Assembly: GCA_028564705.1 (NCBI GenBank)
Contig: JAPXFQ010002640.1
Coordinates: 1,116,001-1,180,000, forward strand
DNA length: 64,000 nucleotides
From: Apricaphanius iberus
Taxonomy: Eukaryota; Chordata; Actinopteri; Cyprinodontiformes; Aphaniidae
Direction of reading: 5' to 3'
The number at the start of each line of letters is the position of its first letter. Positions within the stretch are counted from its first letter, which is position 1. Position numbers and translations under genes: made by a program. This document shows positions 33,560 to 49,380 of this stretch, piece after piece. A model generated the notes under the pieces. The model ran no database searches. It was not told the origin of the DNA and saw nothing but the letters and a program-made list of their open reading frames with translations.

Positions 33560-33900
33560 CAAAAAAATAAAAAATAAAAACTTGTTGGGTGAACATAATA
33601 AAATTATGTAAATCATTTCCACCCATCTGATTTGGGTTAACTTAACTTGAGTGAACTAAATGTAAACTTGTTGGGTCAACCTAATACATTTACGTTGCTA
33701 TAAGGCATGAAAATAAACAGCAAGGGATGGGACTCAAACTCAGAAAAGGGCCTCTGTTTTCTAGGCACCCGCATTAACCACTTTGCTACACCATCACTTA
33801 GGAAATGTTTATATAATAACAAATATGACTTCATTTCCAGTGTTAACAAAACAAGATTATAATGATGTGAGTAATATAATTTCTTCACTTTTTTTCATGA
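33560..33900. repeat. ACACTCAAAAAAA-type repeat with an embedded tRNA-like segment
   Basis: Starts with ACACTCAAAAAAATAAA and contains two copies of AAACTTGTTGGGT, a known kind of fish terminal repeat. The tRNA-like part (33722-33798, minus) is listed separately. Confidence 0.4.
33722..33798 (-). repeat. tRNA-derived SINE head or tRNA pseudogene
   Basis: On the minus strand: TAGCAAAGTGGTTAATGCG (A-box like) and, 45 bases later, GAGTTTGAGTCCCATCCC (B-box like). The arrangement and length fit a tRNA-Leu/Ser-like ancestor. The acceptor arms do not pair cleanly, so this is not called as a functional tRNA. Confidence 0.45.
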
Positions 33901-34019
33901 AAAAAGGGAATAGGGAGGTCTTTATAATATTATCATAAGATTATTAAAACAAGCAATCCTACTACATTCGAAATTTACGGTCAGTGGTCATTTCAATAAA
34001 GTAGGACATTTAAGTATTT

Positions 34020-34098
<79 letters not shown>

Positions 34099-36089
34099 TA
34101 AACCATATTTATTTTTGGACAGTTTGTAATCCTAACCCTAACCCCCAAACAAGGAACGTCATGAAAGCTGACAATCTGCAATAAATTGGATTAATCCATA
34201 AAACGGTCGGGCTACAGTCAATCCCTTGTCTGAATAGTTATTTTGTAATCCTTATTGTCCCAGTGCTTGTCAACCCCCATTTGCTTTACATGCATTAGGA
34301 GAGAGCTATTTTAATTTGATTTCTGTAGATGCACTTAAAGTTGGGCTGGAACCTGAGAGGATTTCCTTTAGAGTGTGCCTGTAGAACATCACGTATGACC
34401 CGCTCAAGCAGCTTTGGTCCTACATACTACGCGACACAGATTGCAGCTCTGACCTCTTAACCCTATCAAGTTGCCATCTGGACTTTTAGGTATGCAGGGT
34501 TATGAAAGCCTTAATGCAGATATGGAGTATATAAGGATTTTTTACAAATGTGTCAGTGAGTACCAGTAATTCTGCTTGAAAACTGCTTTAGAATAATGAC
34601 TTCTTCTATCACATTACATCTACTTTTTAGGTTAAAAAATGCTACAATATCTTATTAAACTAATGTATTTCAGAAGTGTTAGGTACAACTGTAAAAAATA
34701 TGAAATAAGGTGACATAAGAGCAGAAATATAATTAATTGGCAAAACGTTAAAGGGTAGAATTGTTCAACACAAAATCTTCCTACTCGCTAAAAAATGCAA
34801 AACAAAAGACACAAAGCCACCACAAGTGAGGTCAAGTGACTTTACAGGGGGGGAGAGTTGACATAAAAATAGATGCATGATTAGCAGCTTTGCACGTCAT
34901 CAACTCTGCCATATTGAGAGACTGGACGTGCTGAAACTCCCATGCAGTTGCACCGGACTTTAAAGTACTGTTTGAATGCACAAAAGAACTGGTTTTAATT
35001 TTATGTAGAATGCTGCTTGATGAAGTCACTGGTTAGCTGAGGTATTCATTACTTGCGCCAATGAGGTTTTGATTTTTGCCAGGGTTTGTTTGTCTTTAGG
35101 CAATTTAAAAAAGTTATATACAGATATGGATAAAATTTTCAGTAAATGTCTGCAGTGGGACCAGAGACAAGTGATTAGCTGTCTTGGCAGAGGTTTGGTT
35201 TACTTATGCTTCGATTTTTGACTCAGGTTGCAGAAATAAATATACTATGTTATCCTATCCAACAACTGTATCGGAATTGATACCGATTTTTTAGCAATAA
35301 ATAAAAAAATGTACAGTTTCAGGTGAAGTTATTTTCTTCTTGGCCAAAAAGGAGGAAAAAGCATTGTTACTAGTTTTCCCGAGCTTCCTCTTGCTCATTG
35401 CTTCCCGTATGGCTGCAGCCTGTTAAACAACCACCTTTTCCACATCCAGTAATTATCTCCCCGGCATAAAATACTCCCCCTTTAGTGACTCATTTGACCT
35501 GATCCTTCCATGCTTCTCCTTGTTGCTGTGCAAAGTTGTGAGATTCTCCATAAGTCGTTTATCTACTTTGTTTGGACTCCTGTTTCATTAAAGACTTAAT
35601 CATCTGTTTTTTTTTTATCATTCTATTGTCCTTTTTTAATATGGCCAAAAGGCTGTGGTTGCTACAACATGAAAGTTGATCAACTGATCAAGAAACTGAA
35701 AGAGTTCACATATGTTAGACTGGTGACTGCTACTGAGAACTGTATTCATTTCATTCAAATTTTGATTTTGTCCTCACTTACAGGGTTATAAATAAAGGGA
35801 CATTTGTCATTTTCCGTTTAGTTGCATGATAATTCTACACGCTAATAGCATCCCCAATACATTATTCTGCCAAGGAAATCAAAACCTCACTTCCTTTTTC
35901 TTGTAACGGTTTAGTATGTTCTGGATATAATATAAACTACAACCAAGTAAAGGTTAAAAGGTTTTTGATGGCAATCATATGTTTATGTATACAGGAATGG
36001 GGCCGCTTCTTTAGGTTGGATTTAAGGTCAAACTGCAAAAAGAACAGGGTAGTGAGTGATTGGCTAGGCAATCAGAAAATAAAGTTCAC
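33901..36089. other. intergenic sequence
   Basis: Apart from the TA tract, no named repeat or exon is seen in these 2.2 kb. Confidence 0.4.
34023..34093. repeat. (TA)n microsatellite
   Basis: About 70 bases of TA with one phase break. Short CCTAACCCTAACCCCC sequence follows at about 34131. Confidence 0.95.
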
Positions 36090-36097
36090 ATGGGAAG

Positions 36098-36818
36098 TAC
36101 AGGGTGACAAAGGAATCAATTGTTGATCCCGTCCCGTCCCGATCCCAAAAAAATACTCCCGTCACGTCCCAATCACGTGACGCCCCCCCCCCCCCCGAAA
36201 AAATGTTGTCCCGAAAAAATCCAGAGAGAAAGACTCCCGTCCCGAATCCCGTAGATTAGTAATTTACTTCCTATTGCGCTCGTTCCCCCCGTCCTCCTTT
36301 AAACCATAGCCTAGCACAGTATCAAAGATAATCTATTTATCCGCCATCTTTAACCATATCCTGCATTCTCGTTGTTTGGCCACCTTACCACGTCATGAAT
36401 GGACTTGATTCGTCTGACTACCAAACTATTAAGAGACACGCATTTTCAGTCGGATATCATATGCTTACCAGTTTATCCAGGTGGTGTAGCAACAACGTAG
36501 CAGTTTCAGTGCGTGCCGTGTAGTAGACCCGATGGAATTCAACTAAAGATAGCGATGTGTCAGATTGCATTTTGCAGTGGAGTTAATAACCACACACACC
36601 GCATTGCAGCGTCATTTTATTAAGCTAATTCCCCGATATCTGACAAGATAAATTAAAAAAAATAAAATAATTCTAATGTCCGGTTTCCTGCCCGATCCCG
36701 TGGATTATTTCCTGTCCTGTCCAAATCACGTTACCAACAGTGAAATTGACTCCCGTCCCGTGGGAATCCTGCAGGAATCTCATGACCTGTGGGAATTCCG
36801 AAAAATTGTCACCCTCTA
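36098..36818. mobile_element. hAT (Ac-like) non-autonomous element, 721 bp
   Basis: Termini TACAGGGTGACAA and TTGTCACCCTCTA are inverted repeats (12 of 13). The exact 8-base target duplication ATGGGAAG lies at 36090-36097 and 36819-36826. Both subterminal regions carry many CCCGTCCCG/CCCGATCCC units. No coding region was found. Confidence 0.85.
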
Positions 36819-36888
36819 ATGGGAAGTAACTGTATACCAAGTTTTCCTCTTCTGAATCTTGGACCTTGACTGTCTGGGATACTTGAAC

Positions 36889-39632
<2,744 letters not shown>

Positions 39633-39635
39633 TAA

Positions 39636-40138
39636 AGGCACAGTGTGTAATTTTCGGCCAGTAGGGGCAGTGCATACCTAAATTATCACCAGCATGCGGT
39701 ATCTGTGTCTTTGAGTAAGATACTCAACAACGGAGGTCCAACTAGTGCTGCTTTCAAACGCTCAATTCCCTGAGAATGATATATTTGCAGCAACATGACG
39801 AGCACATCAGTCTCTCTTTCATCGCTGGGACTAGCGAAGAGGTAAAAATGTATTTATGGTGAAACTTTTTTGCATTTTGAGGGGAAATCAATTTTTTAAT
39901 AGCGGGCTTGTTCCATGAGCTTTGTTCGTCCGGGCCCTTGTAGAAGTAAAGACGTCATCTAATATGGCTTTCCCCTGAAAAGAGGACCCGCGCCTATGTA
40001 TTTAAAAACGGACTTTTAAATTAATATTTTACAATATCTGCAATATTTTGCAATTAATGTGCTTTACGTAATTATTATTACAAAATATTTTTAATGGCTA
40101 TTTTCAAAGATGTACTGCAAAAACTACACACTGTCACT
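39636..40138. mobile_element. TTAA-type non-autonomous DNA transposon, 503 bp
   Basis: Begins AGGCACAGTGTGTAATTTT and ends AAAACTACACACTGTCACT: 19-base inverted repeats with three mismatches. The right flank is TTAA (40139-40142); the left flank is CTAA (39632-39635), one change from TTAA. GGCCAGTAGGGGCAGTG follows the left end, as in other fish copies. No coding sequence. Confidence 0.65.
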
Positions 40139-40142
40139 TTAA

Positions 40143-43100
40143 GCTTCTGTCCTTATTGACATATTTTTTCTTGCATTACTTTTATTTGTATTTTGTTTTT
40201 ATTTTTATTAAGTCTTTTTAAACCACGAGTACTTCTACCTGAGTTGTGAATATGAATACTTCTTCTACTAATAACCAGCCAGGGGTAGGTAAAGATCAGG
40301 TGTTATAATCAGGGCTTTAATAGTTTAAAAATTTTCATTATTTTTTGTTTTTATTTAGCAATTTGTGCGACTCGGAAATTCTGACTTCCAAGTAGGAAAA
40401 ATCAGGAAAGTCTGAGATTTTTTTTTGCTCTGACTTTGACTTTCAATGTGGCCGCTCCAACAGTAGCTGTGGCGGGACAATTTCTATTTTACAAGACACA
40501 CTAGTAAGAATGAGCTCAAAAATTCTTCTCACATGTAGGTAGTACATCTATGGCTTCCAACTGCCACTATCTTGTCCGAATCACTTGCCTTGTCACTCTC
40601 AGAAACTCCAAAAATGGGCAAAGAGGTGGAGCCGAGAGGATGCGGTTCACGATCAAAGCCGACATAGCTACAAGCTAGTCAGAAGCTAGTCGGGAGCTAA
40701 CTAAAGCTAACGTTTCAGCCAGAAGACCATGGTTGAGAGACTCTTGCTCCATTTTCCACTACGGTTGCTTCAGACCCAGAAACATGTCAAGGGGGAACAT
40801 ATATCGAAATAACAAGACCCGAATGGGTCGGATCAGTAGGGCCTAGAACTGCTGTGTTTCCATCACCATCTCAGTAGCCCGCTAGAGGCCAATGCCATGG
40901 GCGGGCTTAGTTTATCAACACCTGCAGCAAAACCCAGTCACAAATTCATCATGACAACTCAGATCCTCTCAAAAGTTAAAAGGCTTTTGACTCACCTCAC
41001 ATCTCTCAGACAAACATTAGTTCATGCCTCAAGCTCCTGAACTTTTTTCCTAACGCCAGTACTGATCTAACCAGCGATCATCCCATCTGTCAAGAATTGG
41101 ACTCTATAGTCTTCCGGTATGTAGTATCTAGTAGTATCTAGCTGACTCCTGCTTTCTGACGTTGCGGCTCGCCGTGGCTTCTCGATCTAGCTGACTTTGC
41201 TTCTCTGCCACTACCCAACCGGTCACCTGCTACCAACGCATGTGTGGAAGGAGAACAAAGCTCTGTTCGGATCTCCATTCCGTCTTGGGCGGTTTGGTAC
41301 TGTAATCAATACCACAGCAAGCTGTCTTTGTTCAATAAGTGCATGATTAACATCCAAAACAGAATAAAAACTGAAGAGGCAACTGATAGTGGAGTTCTGA
41401 AACACGAAATAGCGAAGTCTTTATATTAGTCCCAGGCTGTGAAGACCTTCCAAAAGCAAGAAGGGGGAACAAGCAGACTATGATGCAAGCTCTAAGCTAT
41501 CGTTAGCCACCATTAACCACCAGGATTAGCCTAGACGGACTTGTCAATCAAAAGGAAACACCGCTAATTATTCATAATTTTAAGATTAAATTACATACAA
41601 ACGGAGGAGTTAGAAAAAAAATCACCCTCCTCAGAGTTGTCTTGACGGTAAACCTGAACTATCTAACCTAAAATGTATTTTTGAACCAGGCTGTAAACAT
41701 ATTTCTGCTGTAAAGTTGGCCTTTTTAACATGGGCATCAATGGGAAGCCCCCAGCGGAAAAGGGAGGAACTGCAATTTTTGTCCCTTCCTGGTTCGCTTC
41801 AAGGTCTGCGGGTGGAATTTTTCCCCTTGGGCGTGACGTGAAACCTAGTTCCGAGTTCCAACCTCCAAGGTAAATAGAATGCACCATTAGCCATAGCTAA
41901 TTTGTTACAAAGTTGTTTCTGCAGACTGTAGCGTGTTTAGTCATCGGATGGTTTGCAATTGAAAGATGTTTTTATTTGCCTTGAAAGGGAGCGAGTCGAT
42001 GGAATTTTAACTTTCCCATTTTGTTGTTTTTTTGAAAGCGATTTGTGCAACTCAATCAGCACAAAAATGATCACATCTGATTCTGGTGAATACGCAAAGT
42101 TGGGCAGGGAGTGACATAGAAATATTTCTTCTAGACTATGAGACACTTATGAAATGAAAACGTTTTGTTGCAAATTCTCTTTTTTTTATTTCAGTTAACG
42201 AACATTCTTTTTCACTTCTAATTTTTGCTATTTCGTTCGTTTTTGTTAACGATAATGATCGTGATTCCAATAGCAGAAATGGTGTCCCTGTTCTCAATTA
42301 CTTTGATTTTAAAATTGCTGGATTTCTTCTGCATGAAGCTTCAGATGGTCTGGCATCTGTACTGTGGCTTGAATGTGCTCTTATTCTAGAAAGTACAGAA
42401 GTAGGTCATTCAACAGGGAGGTCTGCATGGTTAAGTGAGGAAGGCAGTGAAATGTGGAAAACCTTTCATAGAATCGATCAAGGCATGACATGAAATCAGT
42501 TTAGAAACATGCATATTGTAATGGAGTTCAAAACTTGCTTAACACTACTGAATTGTTGTAATCCCTGCTGGAAACACACAGGCTTTTATTTGTCATGTTT
42601 TTTTCTTTTAATGCAAATTCAATCTGGTTCAGTTGTATTTGCATACAAGGACATTTTAGTCACTGCGTAAAAGACATTTCAGATCAGTACAGAAAATCCC
42701 TTTATGGGATTAAATGTACCTGCTCATATTTCCCCTCTCTTTTATGTCATGATGGTTTTAAACCTGCAACCCTGAGCATGGTGACATAACACCGGCACGG
42801 CGGTGAGGATTACGGCTCATTCTCCAGAGCGGTGGGTTTATTTTAAGGTCTGAGGGGATAAAACAGGATTAGCATCACAATGAATCTGTGAGTTTTCAGA
42901 GCCATAGGCCAGTTGCTGTGACCTTTGACATCTGAAACGTTTTTCAATCCTCCCATCTATGTTATGATGGCTAAACATAGATCTGATGAGCTATCATTCC
43001 AACAAGGTGTCCATTTTTTATAAGAGATGGGCATCTATGTAGACGGTCTATATGGTGGCAACAGATTTTATTAATGTGTGCATTTTCTACACTACAGAAT

Positions 43101-43570
43101 CTGTTTTTAAGTCATGTGTGGTGCTGTTTTACCTGAAACAAACAGAAAACAAGTGAGACTCTGTGGCACCTGTTGTCACTTTCGCAGCCATGTTTTGGGT
43201 CATGGAGCCCTGACACTGAAGGAAGTCAAGGTTAATCAGTGACTGGTGGTGCTGCTTTGTGTGAAAGTATACAACCTTCCTTAAGGGATGTCAGTATTTT
43301 AAATGGAGTTGTGTTCCTATATACATTGTTGAACGCACGTAACATCAGTTCCCCAGAAGCTTCACTAGTGAGGTATAAACATTTCAATGTTTTAAATTCC
43401 TTGACTTGGATTTCATATAGTATTAATAATAAATCAAAGGACTTCAGGGATATTGTGCAAAGTTTTTCCTGAGGTGAACATTTATTTCTAAGGCACCTGT
43501 ATGGTGGATCTAAATCAAACCAAATAAAATCTCTGCAGCTATAGTTAGGTATTGCAGTTAGGTCAGCTCT
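40143..43570. other. intergenic sequence with MITE fragments
   Basis: 40370-40560 repeats in reverse the right part of the element at 18240-18609. The same element's right end recurs at about 41870-41890 (TAGAATGCACCATTAG), so 40370-41890 may be a larger or composite relative. The rest is unassigned. Confidence 0.4.
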
Positions 43571-43574
43571 GAAG

Positions 43575-43915
43575 TCAATAGGTTCCACTGTGTGGTGGGT
43601 TTGTAGCCCGGCCCAGGATCCATCTGCATGGAGTTTGCATGTTCTCCCCGTGCATGCGTGGGCTCCCTCTGTGTACCCCGGCTTCTTCCCACAGTCCAAA
43701 AACATGTCTGTCAGGTTAATAGATCACTCTAAATTCTCCCTAGGTGTGAGTGTGTGCATGGTTGTTTGTCCTGTTTGTCTCTATGTGGCCCTGCAATGGA
43801 CTGCCAACCTGTCCAGGTGTACCCCGCCTCTCACCCGCTGACAGCTGGAGATAGGCACCAGCCCCCGCGACCCCCTGAAGATTAAGCAGTTCAGAAAATG
43901 GATGGATGAAAAGTA
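43575..43915 (+). repeat. fish interspersed repeat (GCATGTTCTCCCCGTGCATG family)
   Basis: Long match to a widespread teleost repeat: GCATGTTCTCCCCGTGCATG, then CCCACAGTCCAAAAACATGT, CTATGTGGCCCTGCAATGGA, GATAGGCACCAGCCCCCGCG and a GGATGGATG tail. The poly-GGAT end suggests a LINE- or SINE-type 3' end. Open frames over it on both strands are artefacts. Confidence 0.7.
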
Positions 43916-45830
43916 AGCATACTGTTCCTTCAACTTTACAACTGTATATTATTTTCATCTATTATACAAAATTTAGATAAAATCCCAAAGAATTTGTGAC
44001 TATAACATAAAGAAATGTGAGAATGTTTGATGCACATAATTACTTTCACAAGGCACTGTACGATGGCCATGATTATAGAAAATATTTCCACTGTTGTCCA
44101 TCATCACTGATGTATGTCTCTGATAGAGTGGACAGCCACGGCATGTACGCCATGTAGATCAGTGGAAAAACACAGCTTTACATAAAAAAGGAGGTCACTA
44201 AACACAATAATATGATCTGAAAGGTGGACTTAGAAGAAGCCGTCAGGAAACAATGGCATAAAAAGATCTCCCTAAATGTTTTCTAACTTATTCATAGTGA
44301 ATACAGCTGAATAATTTACATTTATAGTCTTACATCAGGTTTATTTTACATATTTTTGGCACTAGTGCCCTTTATTTACAGTCATCAGACAGAAAACTGA
44401 CAAAGAGAGAAAGGGGGAAGATATGCAGGATACAGTAGGTCTCAAGGTCAGGTAAAGAATTCATGGTGGCTGTGTCAAGGACTGTAGCGTCTATAGCGCC
44501 AACTGTACTGCTCTATCACTTTATTCCTGCACCATGTGACACAGATTCTCAAGTAAATACGGTATCATTTACCTCATCGTTAACTTACAAATCTCATCTC
44601 AAGGAACTTTAAAAGGGGAAACTGCCTCCATTCATCTTAGGTCCAGATTTAATTTAAGCCAATCCAGTTCACTTAATTCCAATCAAATAGTCAAATTTAG
44701 ATTTAAATGAATGTCTAATATGCATCTAATTATAGTGCATCATGATCAAAGTCAGTTGATATATTCATGCTCCTCATAAATTTGCTCATTTAAGCATAGT
44801 TTTTTAACATCGAAGGCTACAACACAAGTAGGATCTCCATAATTTGGTTGCTCCAATCTTTAAAGTAATTTATCATGATTTTGTGTTTATCTAGGGAGAA
44901 GACACAAGAGCCAAGCCAATGTTTAAACACAGGCAACCGTACAGGCAGCAAAGTGGTATCAGTCTCCCCACCAGAAAGTCCCCTGAGTCTTTTACTACTT
45001 GTGTAAATATAGCACTTGAAAGTCATGTTAGCAGTGAAACTGTAAAGGACTGTTGGTTGGTGAGTATTCATTTACTTAATATTAGGTCTGCTACAAATCT
45101 CCCTTTATGCTGAATAACTACTTCTACACATAGCATATTGAAATACTAGCTGGCATAGTTTTCACTTACTGTTGTCAGCCCAACAGCGGTATTTCATCTA
45201 TGTTTAAAATGTTGGAATATTTATTAGAGGAATCCTTTTGTTCCCAGACAATAATTTTTTTATTTTTTTGCATCAGATTCAGAACTTTTACAGAGATGTA
45301 CCTAGTCTGAATTCTCAACCATTATTGGATGATAGATGGTCATAATGGCTTGTAAAGTTGAACTTAGTTTTCAGAGGACTAATCCTGCAGACATTGTTAA
45401 TCCTCTCAGTTGATCCTACTAAAAGCACAAATTGTCATGAGTTTGTTTAAGGTTAAAAAGAACCCGTCCACAAACAGAAGGTAGGCGTAATAAATATAAA
45501 ATAGTTAAATGACTGAACAAAGAACAGGCTTACAAACAGGGCAATACACAGAAAGAAAGCACAGGAAAAACATGGCCGGAGTGGGGGGGGATGTAGCATC
45601 AAGTAGTGTAATTATCTGAATGCCTTGCAGATGTAAGGAAATAATGATTGGAGAAGCCAAAGAAAATTACAAACTGAAAACAAAAAAAACAACTCTAGAA
45701 GAGAGACATTAACTAAACACAGGAAAATAGAGTGAACACTGGTAATCAAACCATCAAACCCATAGAATTAATTCTAGAAACAACAGAGTTGTCCCAATGT
45801 TTAACAATTTAAACTACAAATATTGTACTT
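43916..45830. other. intergenic sequence
   Basis: 44570-44720 resembles a decayed L2 3' UTR in minus orientation (CATCTCAAGGAACTTTAAAA). Nothing else is recognised. Confidence 0.35.
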
Positions 45831-45833
45831 TTT

Positions 45834-46204
45834 AGTGCTTTCACATTTGGATCACCCTGGCCGGCCTAAGTCAGCTCAGCTCGACCCCGCACGGGTCGGG
45901 TTGTGTTCATATAGCTGTCACCAGACCGAAGTCGTGGGTGTAGACATGGGCGGGTTCAGCAGAGAAAGTGGTGCGAAATGTCGGTGATGTCATCTGTAAC
46001 CACCAGGAAGTAGGAAGAAAGTGACGGCAGAGATCAACAACAATGGAGGACGTGATGGTATGGTTCAGCCCGCTTCTGACTCACTCAGGAGATCACCAAA
46101 AAGGGTCGACTTGGCCCGGCCCAGCCCGGGATAGTATAAAACGCTCTGTAACGGGGCCAAACCAACCCGTACCAGGCCGAGCTGACCCAAATGTAAAAGG
46201 GCTA
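45834..46204. mobile_element. TA-flanked MITE, about 370 bp
   Basis: Left end GTGCTTTCACATTTGGATCA and right end GACCCAAATGTAAAAGGGC are inverted repeats preceded and followed by TA. The interior is GC-rich, with GGCCCGGCCCAGCCCGG. Second copy of the family at 33010; a fragment lies near 54160-54210. Confidence 0.6.
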
Positions 46205-46206
46205 TT

Positions 46207-48769
46207 AGTTTAAAGGGAAGATTCAGGATGGTGACGCTGAAAGACAGTTAAAAGAATTCAATTGTTTAATATCAGCAGCACCTGATTAATTTATTAGCAT
46301 CTATTTTTTGTGTAAATAGTCTTTTTTTTATCTCTGAAGGCAGAAGTTATTGGCCAGTCGAAGGAGAACTGAGATTTTGATATGGTCAGTCAATTAACTC
46401 ACAAAACAAAAACTTTACACTTGACTTAAACTGGTTCCCCATATAGAATTTTGTCTTTACTTAGACTCTGCGTTCAATACTTGAGTCTTATAAGCCAAGC
46501 CAAGTTTATTTATAAAACACTTTTAAAAACAGCAGGCACTGACTAAAGGGCTGAACAAAAGGAAATGCTCGTAGTGAACTCTTCATGTTGATTCAATCTT
46601 TTGTGAGGAAATGAATGAGATTGAAATATTACCCACTGCAGGTCAGATGTTATCAATTGAGAAAGTTTGACTTGTCAAAAGTCATAGACTCTCACTTCGA
46701 GGATTTAGCATGTTTCTTAAGGGGCCACTGGGGCGGGCCATTCAGCATACTGGGTGTATCAGGAAAAGAAGCAGCCAAACTCAGTTCTTTTGTCTCCCAT
46801 GTAACCTAATCTGTATGAACATTGGTAGGTAGCACTGCCATTGTCACCTAATTCTGATGTCCAGTATCTCTATTCCCTCTAAATATGGGCAAAAAGACTT
46901 TAAAGAAGCAACCATTTATGTTCCATGGGGATATATCGTCATGACTTACATTCATCAATTAGCTCCCACCCATTACAGGACAAAATCCTACCACCTGAAC
47001 CAGTCACCCTTCCACTATTTCTTTCATGATGCTGAATACTGAGCAGTCTCATGGTATCTGACAGAAATCCCCTTTAAATCTTTCAACATGTGCTACATAA
47101 ATTGGAAAAAATACATGGCTGGTGTTATAGTTTACGGATGATTTATCAGTTTGTGCTTGAGTTGCCTGGAGGTTGACATTTGAATGAAATGTCTAAACGG
47201 ATGTTTTAAGAATTAAAATTGGAAGTACTGTAATAGATTTGGTCAACCTCTAATAAATCCAAGGAAAATGACATTCCCTTGAGACTTGGTAGTACTTTCT
47301 GCCTGTTATTTATCGCTAAAGTTAGCTGACGAACAAGCCTCATTGATATGAACACATCATCTTGGTAGACTTGTTACACATCCCTGCAAAATTCTTTTTG
47401 AACTTCTGTAGCAAATGCGGGTTCCATTATATTTATTCAATTTCTGACATAATGAACTTAGACGATAACTAGGACAAGGGAACATGCTCTAACAAGGGGA
47501 ACCTTAAAATGATTGACGCCACTAACCGGCTTGTTAAAATCCTGCCACAGATTGCTCTGTTTTCAAGGCACCAGATATTTAGTTACTTTTACTGTCTGTA
47601 TAATCAACTGAGGCTTTTTTTCAAAACTTTACACATAGCCATAATGGAGAAATACGTTTTTCTGCTGCCAGCTCACAACGAGCGGCAGCAGAATTGACAT
47701 TCATTCACACATTTGAACTATGCTGATGTATTGTAATTGCAGCTTGTCAACCAGTGTATTGTTAATAATTGAGAGGCCCACATTGAACAATGGATTTTTC
47801 CTAAATTGACCCAACCAGAATCTTCGTGCACCGCCTCTGGCTTCTGGCCAGTAAAACATAAAGTCTGATACAATCTGTATGTCCCTAGATCCTAGGGAGA
47901 CTTTGCTGCAACAACAAACACTTTGGTTTTTTTTTTAAAGGAATCCATGTTTACTAAAGAGAATATTGTTTCTTCCTATATAATAAGATGACTGTCTTAT
48001 GGAGCTTGAAACTGGAAAGTACCACACAAATCCCTCTGGTAATGAAATTCCTGTAATTTCCCCCCTACAGTTTTTTAAATGCATGATAAAATTAAAGCTA
48101 TTCGTGAACCCTTTTGAGTAGAGATGTGGCTGGGGTGTCTTTAAAAATTAAACAGTCTGAAATGTATCCCAGACCTGTGACAATGTCTTAGTGCTATTGT
48201 AACCAAGTAATCAGATTTTTAATACACTGAGAAAGATTAGATTTGATGTTCACCTATTTATTTTCTAAGAATACATGCTCTAAAGATAGCTTTAGAATAA
48301 AATGGTGACCTAAAACACAATGTGGGTTAAAAGCCTGAATTATTACCTTTATCCACACCAAATGTGACAGTAAATAAACCCCCCAAAAAATAATTTTGCA
48401 TTTATTTCTCTAACTAAAGGTCAAAGGAGCCAAAAGGTGCCACCTCCTGGGTGAATGCGTAACTCCTCACTGATTAAAACATCATCCGACTCATTACTGC
48501 CTCTTCTCAAACAAAGCCCCACAGGTTATTATTTTATAGAATTTTTATTTGAAACTTGCAGATGACCCCCCCTCTCCTTATTTTTTTCCCCATGAAATTG
48601 TAAAATTACATTAATGGAAAATTCAGTAGTATTTTATTTTCATTCATTTTAATGTATTCATTCACCCATTCACACTCACACAGTCATACACCGATACAGA
48701 GTTCAGTAGACTCACTGCGTAACTGTTTCACCATAAAAAGCATGTGTTTTCCTAACGTTTATGTGACCC
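46207..48769. other. intergenic sequence, nothing recognised
   Basis: A SINE-like tail appears at about 46500-46530 (CAAGTTTATTTATAAAACAC). No exon seen. Confidence 0.35.
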
Positions 48770-49380
48770 AATGCAATTTTTGATGTTTTTTTATTGGAAC
48801 TGTCGCTGAAGGAGAGGGTCCTCTTAATGTTTACCGCACTATAGCATGGAACTTTTCACCCACAAAGTGCTTCTCCGGATGTACTGATTGAGTTTAACTT
48901 TACGGCAGTACGCTACATGCTACTTAATGATATAAACAAACCCGCAGATTTGAGACTTCAGCCATGGCAGATCCACCAAATAAAGCAAAGAAGACGCTAT
49001 CAGAAGAAGTGAGGCCTGAAAGCTTCAGCTCGTTGTGATGATCAAGTACGGGAAGTATTGGTTCTGTGCCCGTTGTGAAAAGGGGGTAAGGAAGGTTGCA
49101 GCATGCTGCTGTACGCTGAAGCCCATGACCAGGCTGTTCCCCTTTTACGTTGTCCTCGATATCAGCACACTTTCCACTGTTCCTGCTGCCTGCTTGCTCA
49201 TATAGAAAAGAAAAGACCATATATTAACGAAGACACAGTTAAGAGAAAACTTCCTTCCCTTCCCTGCTGTGAAATATCTTTTCTGTCAAACTGTTGTGCA
49301 GTTCAGGTCAAAGTTGGAGTCTCTTCTAAAACCCAGTGTTACAGCTTTACAGTTTTGTGTGATCAGCCGCTGTGAACGAG
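48770..49380. repeat. probable fish DNA-repeat segment with a small open frame
   Basis: Contains a start in good context (GCCATGG at 48961) for a 24-residue frame MADPPNKAKKTLSEEVRPES... This kind of short leader occurs in a dispersed fish DNA repeat I recall only loosely. No terminal inverted repeats were found, so borders are arbitrary. Confidence 0.25.

Noticed and set aside
34131..34146. Telomere-like CCTAACCCTAACCCCC
   Set aside because: Only two units; too short to be an interstitial telomere array.
43232..43705. 157-residue minus-strand frame
   Set aside because: Its first third overlaps an interspersed fish repeat; no domain recognised.
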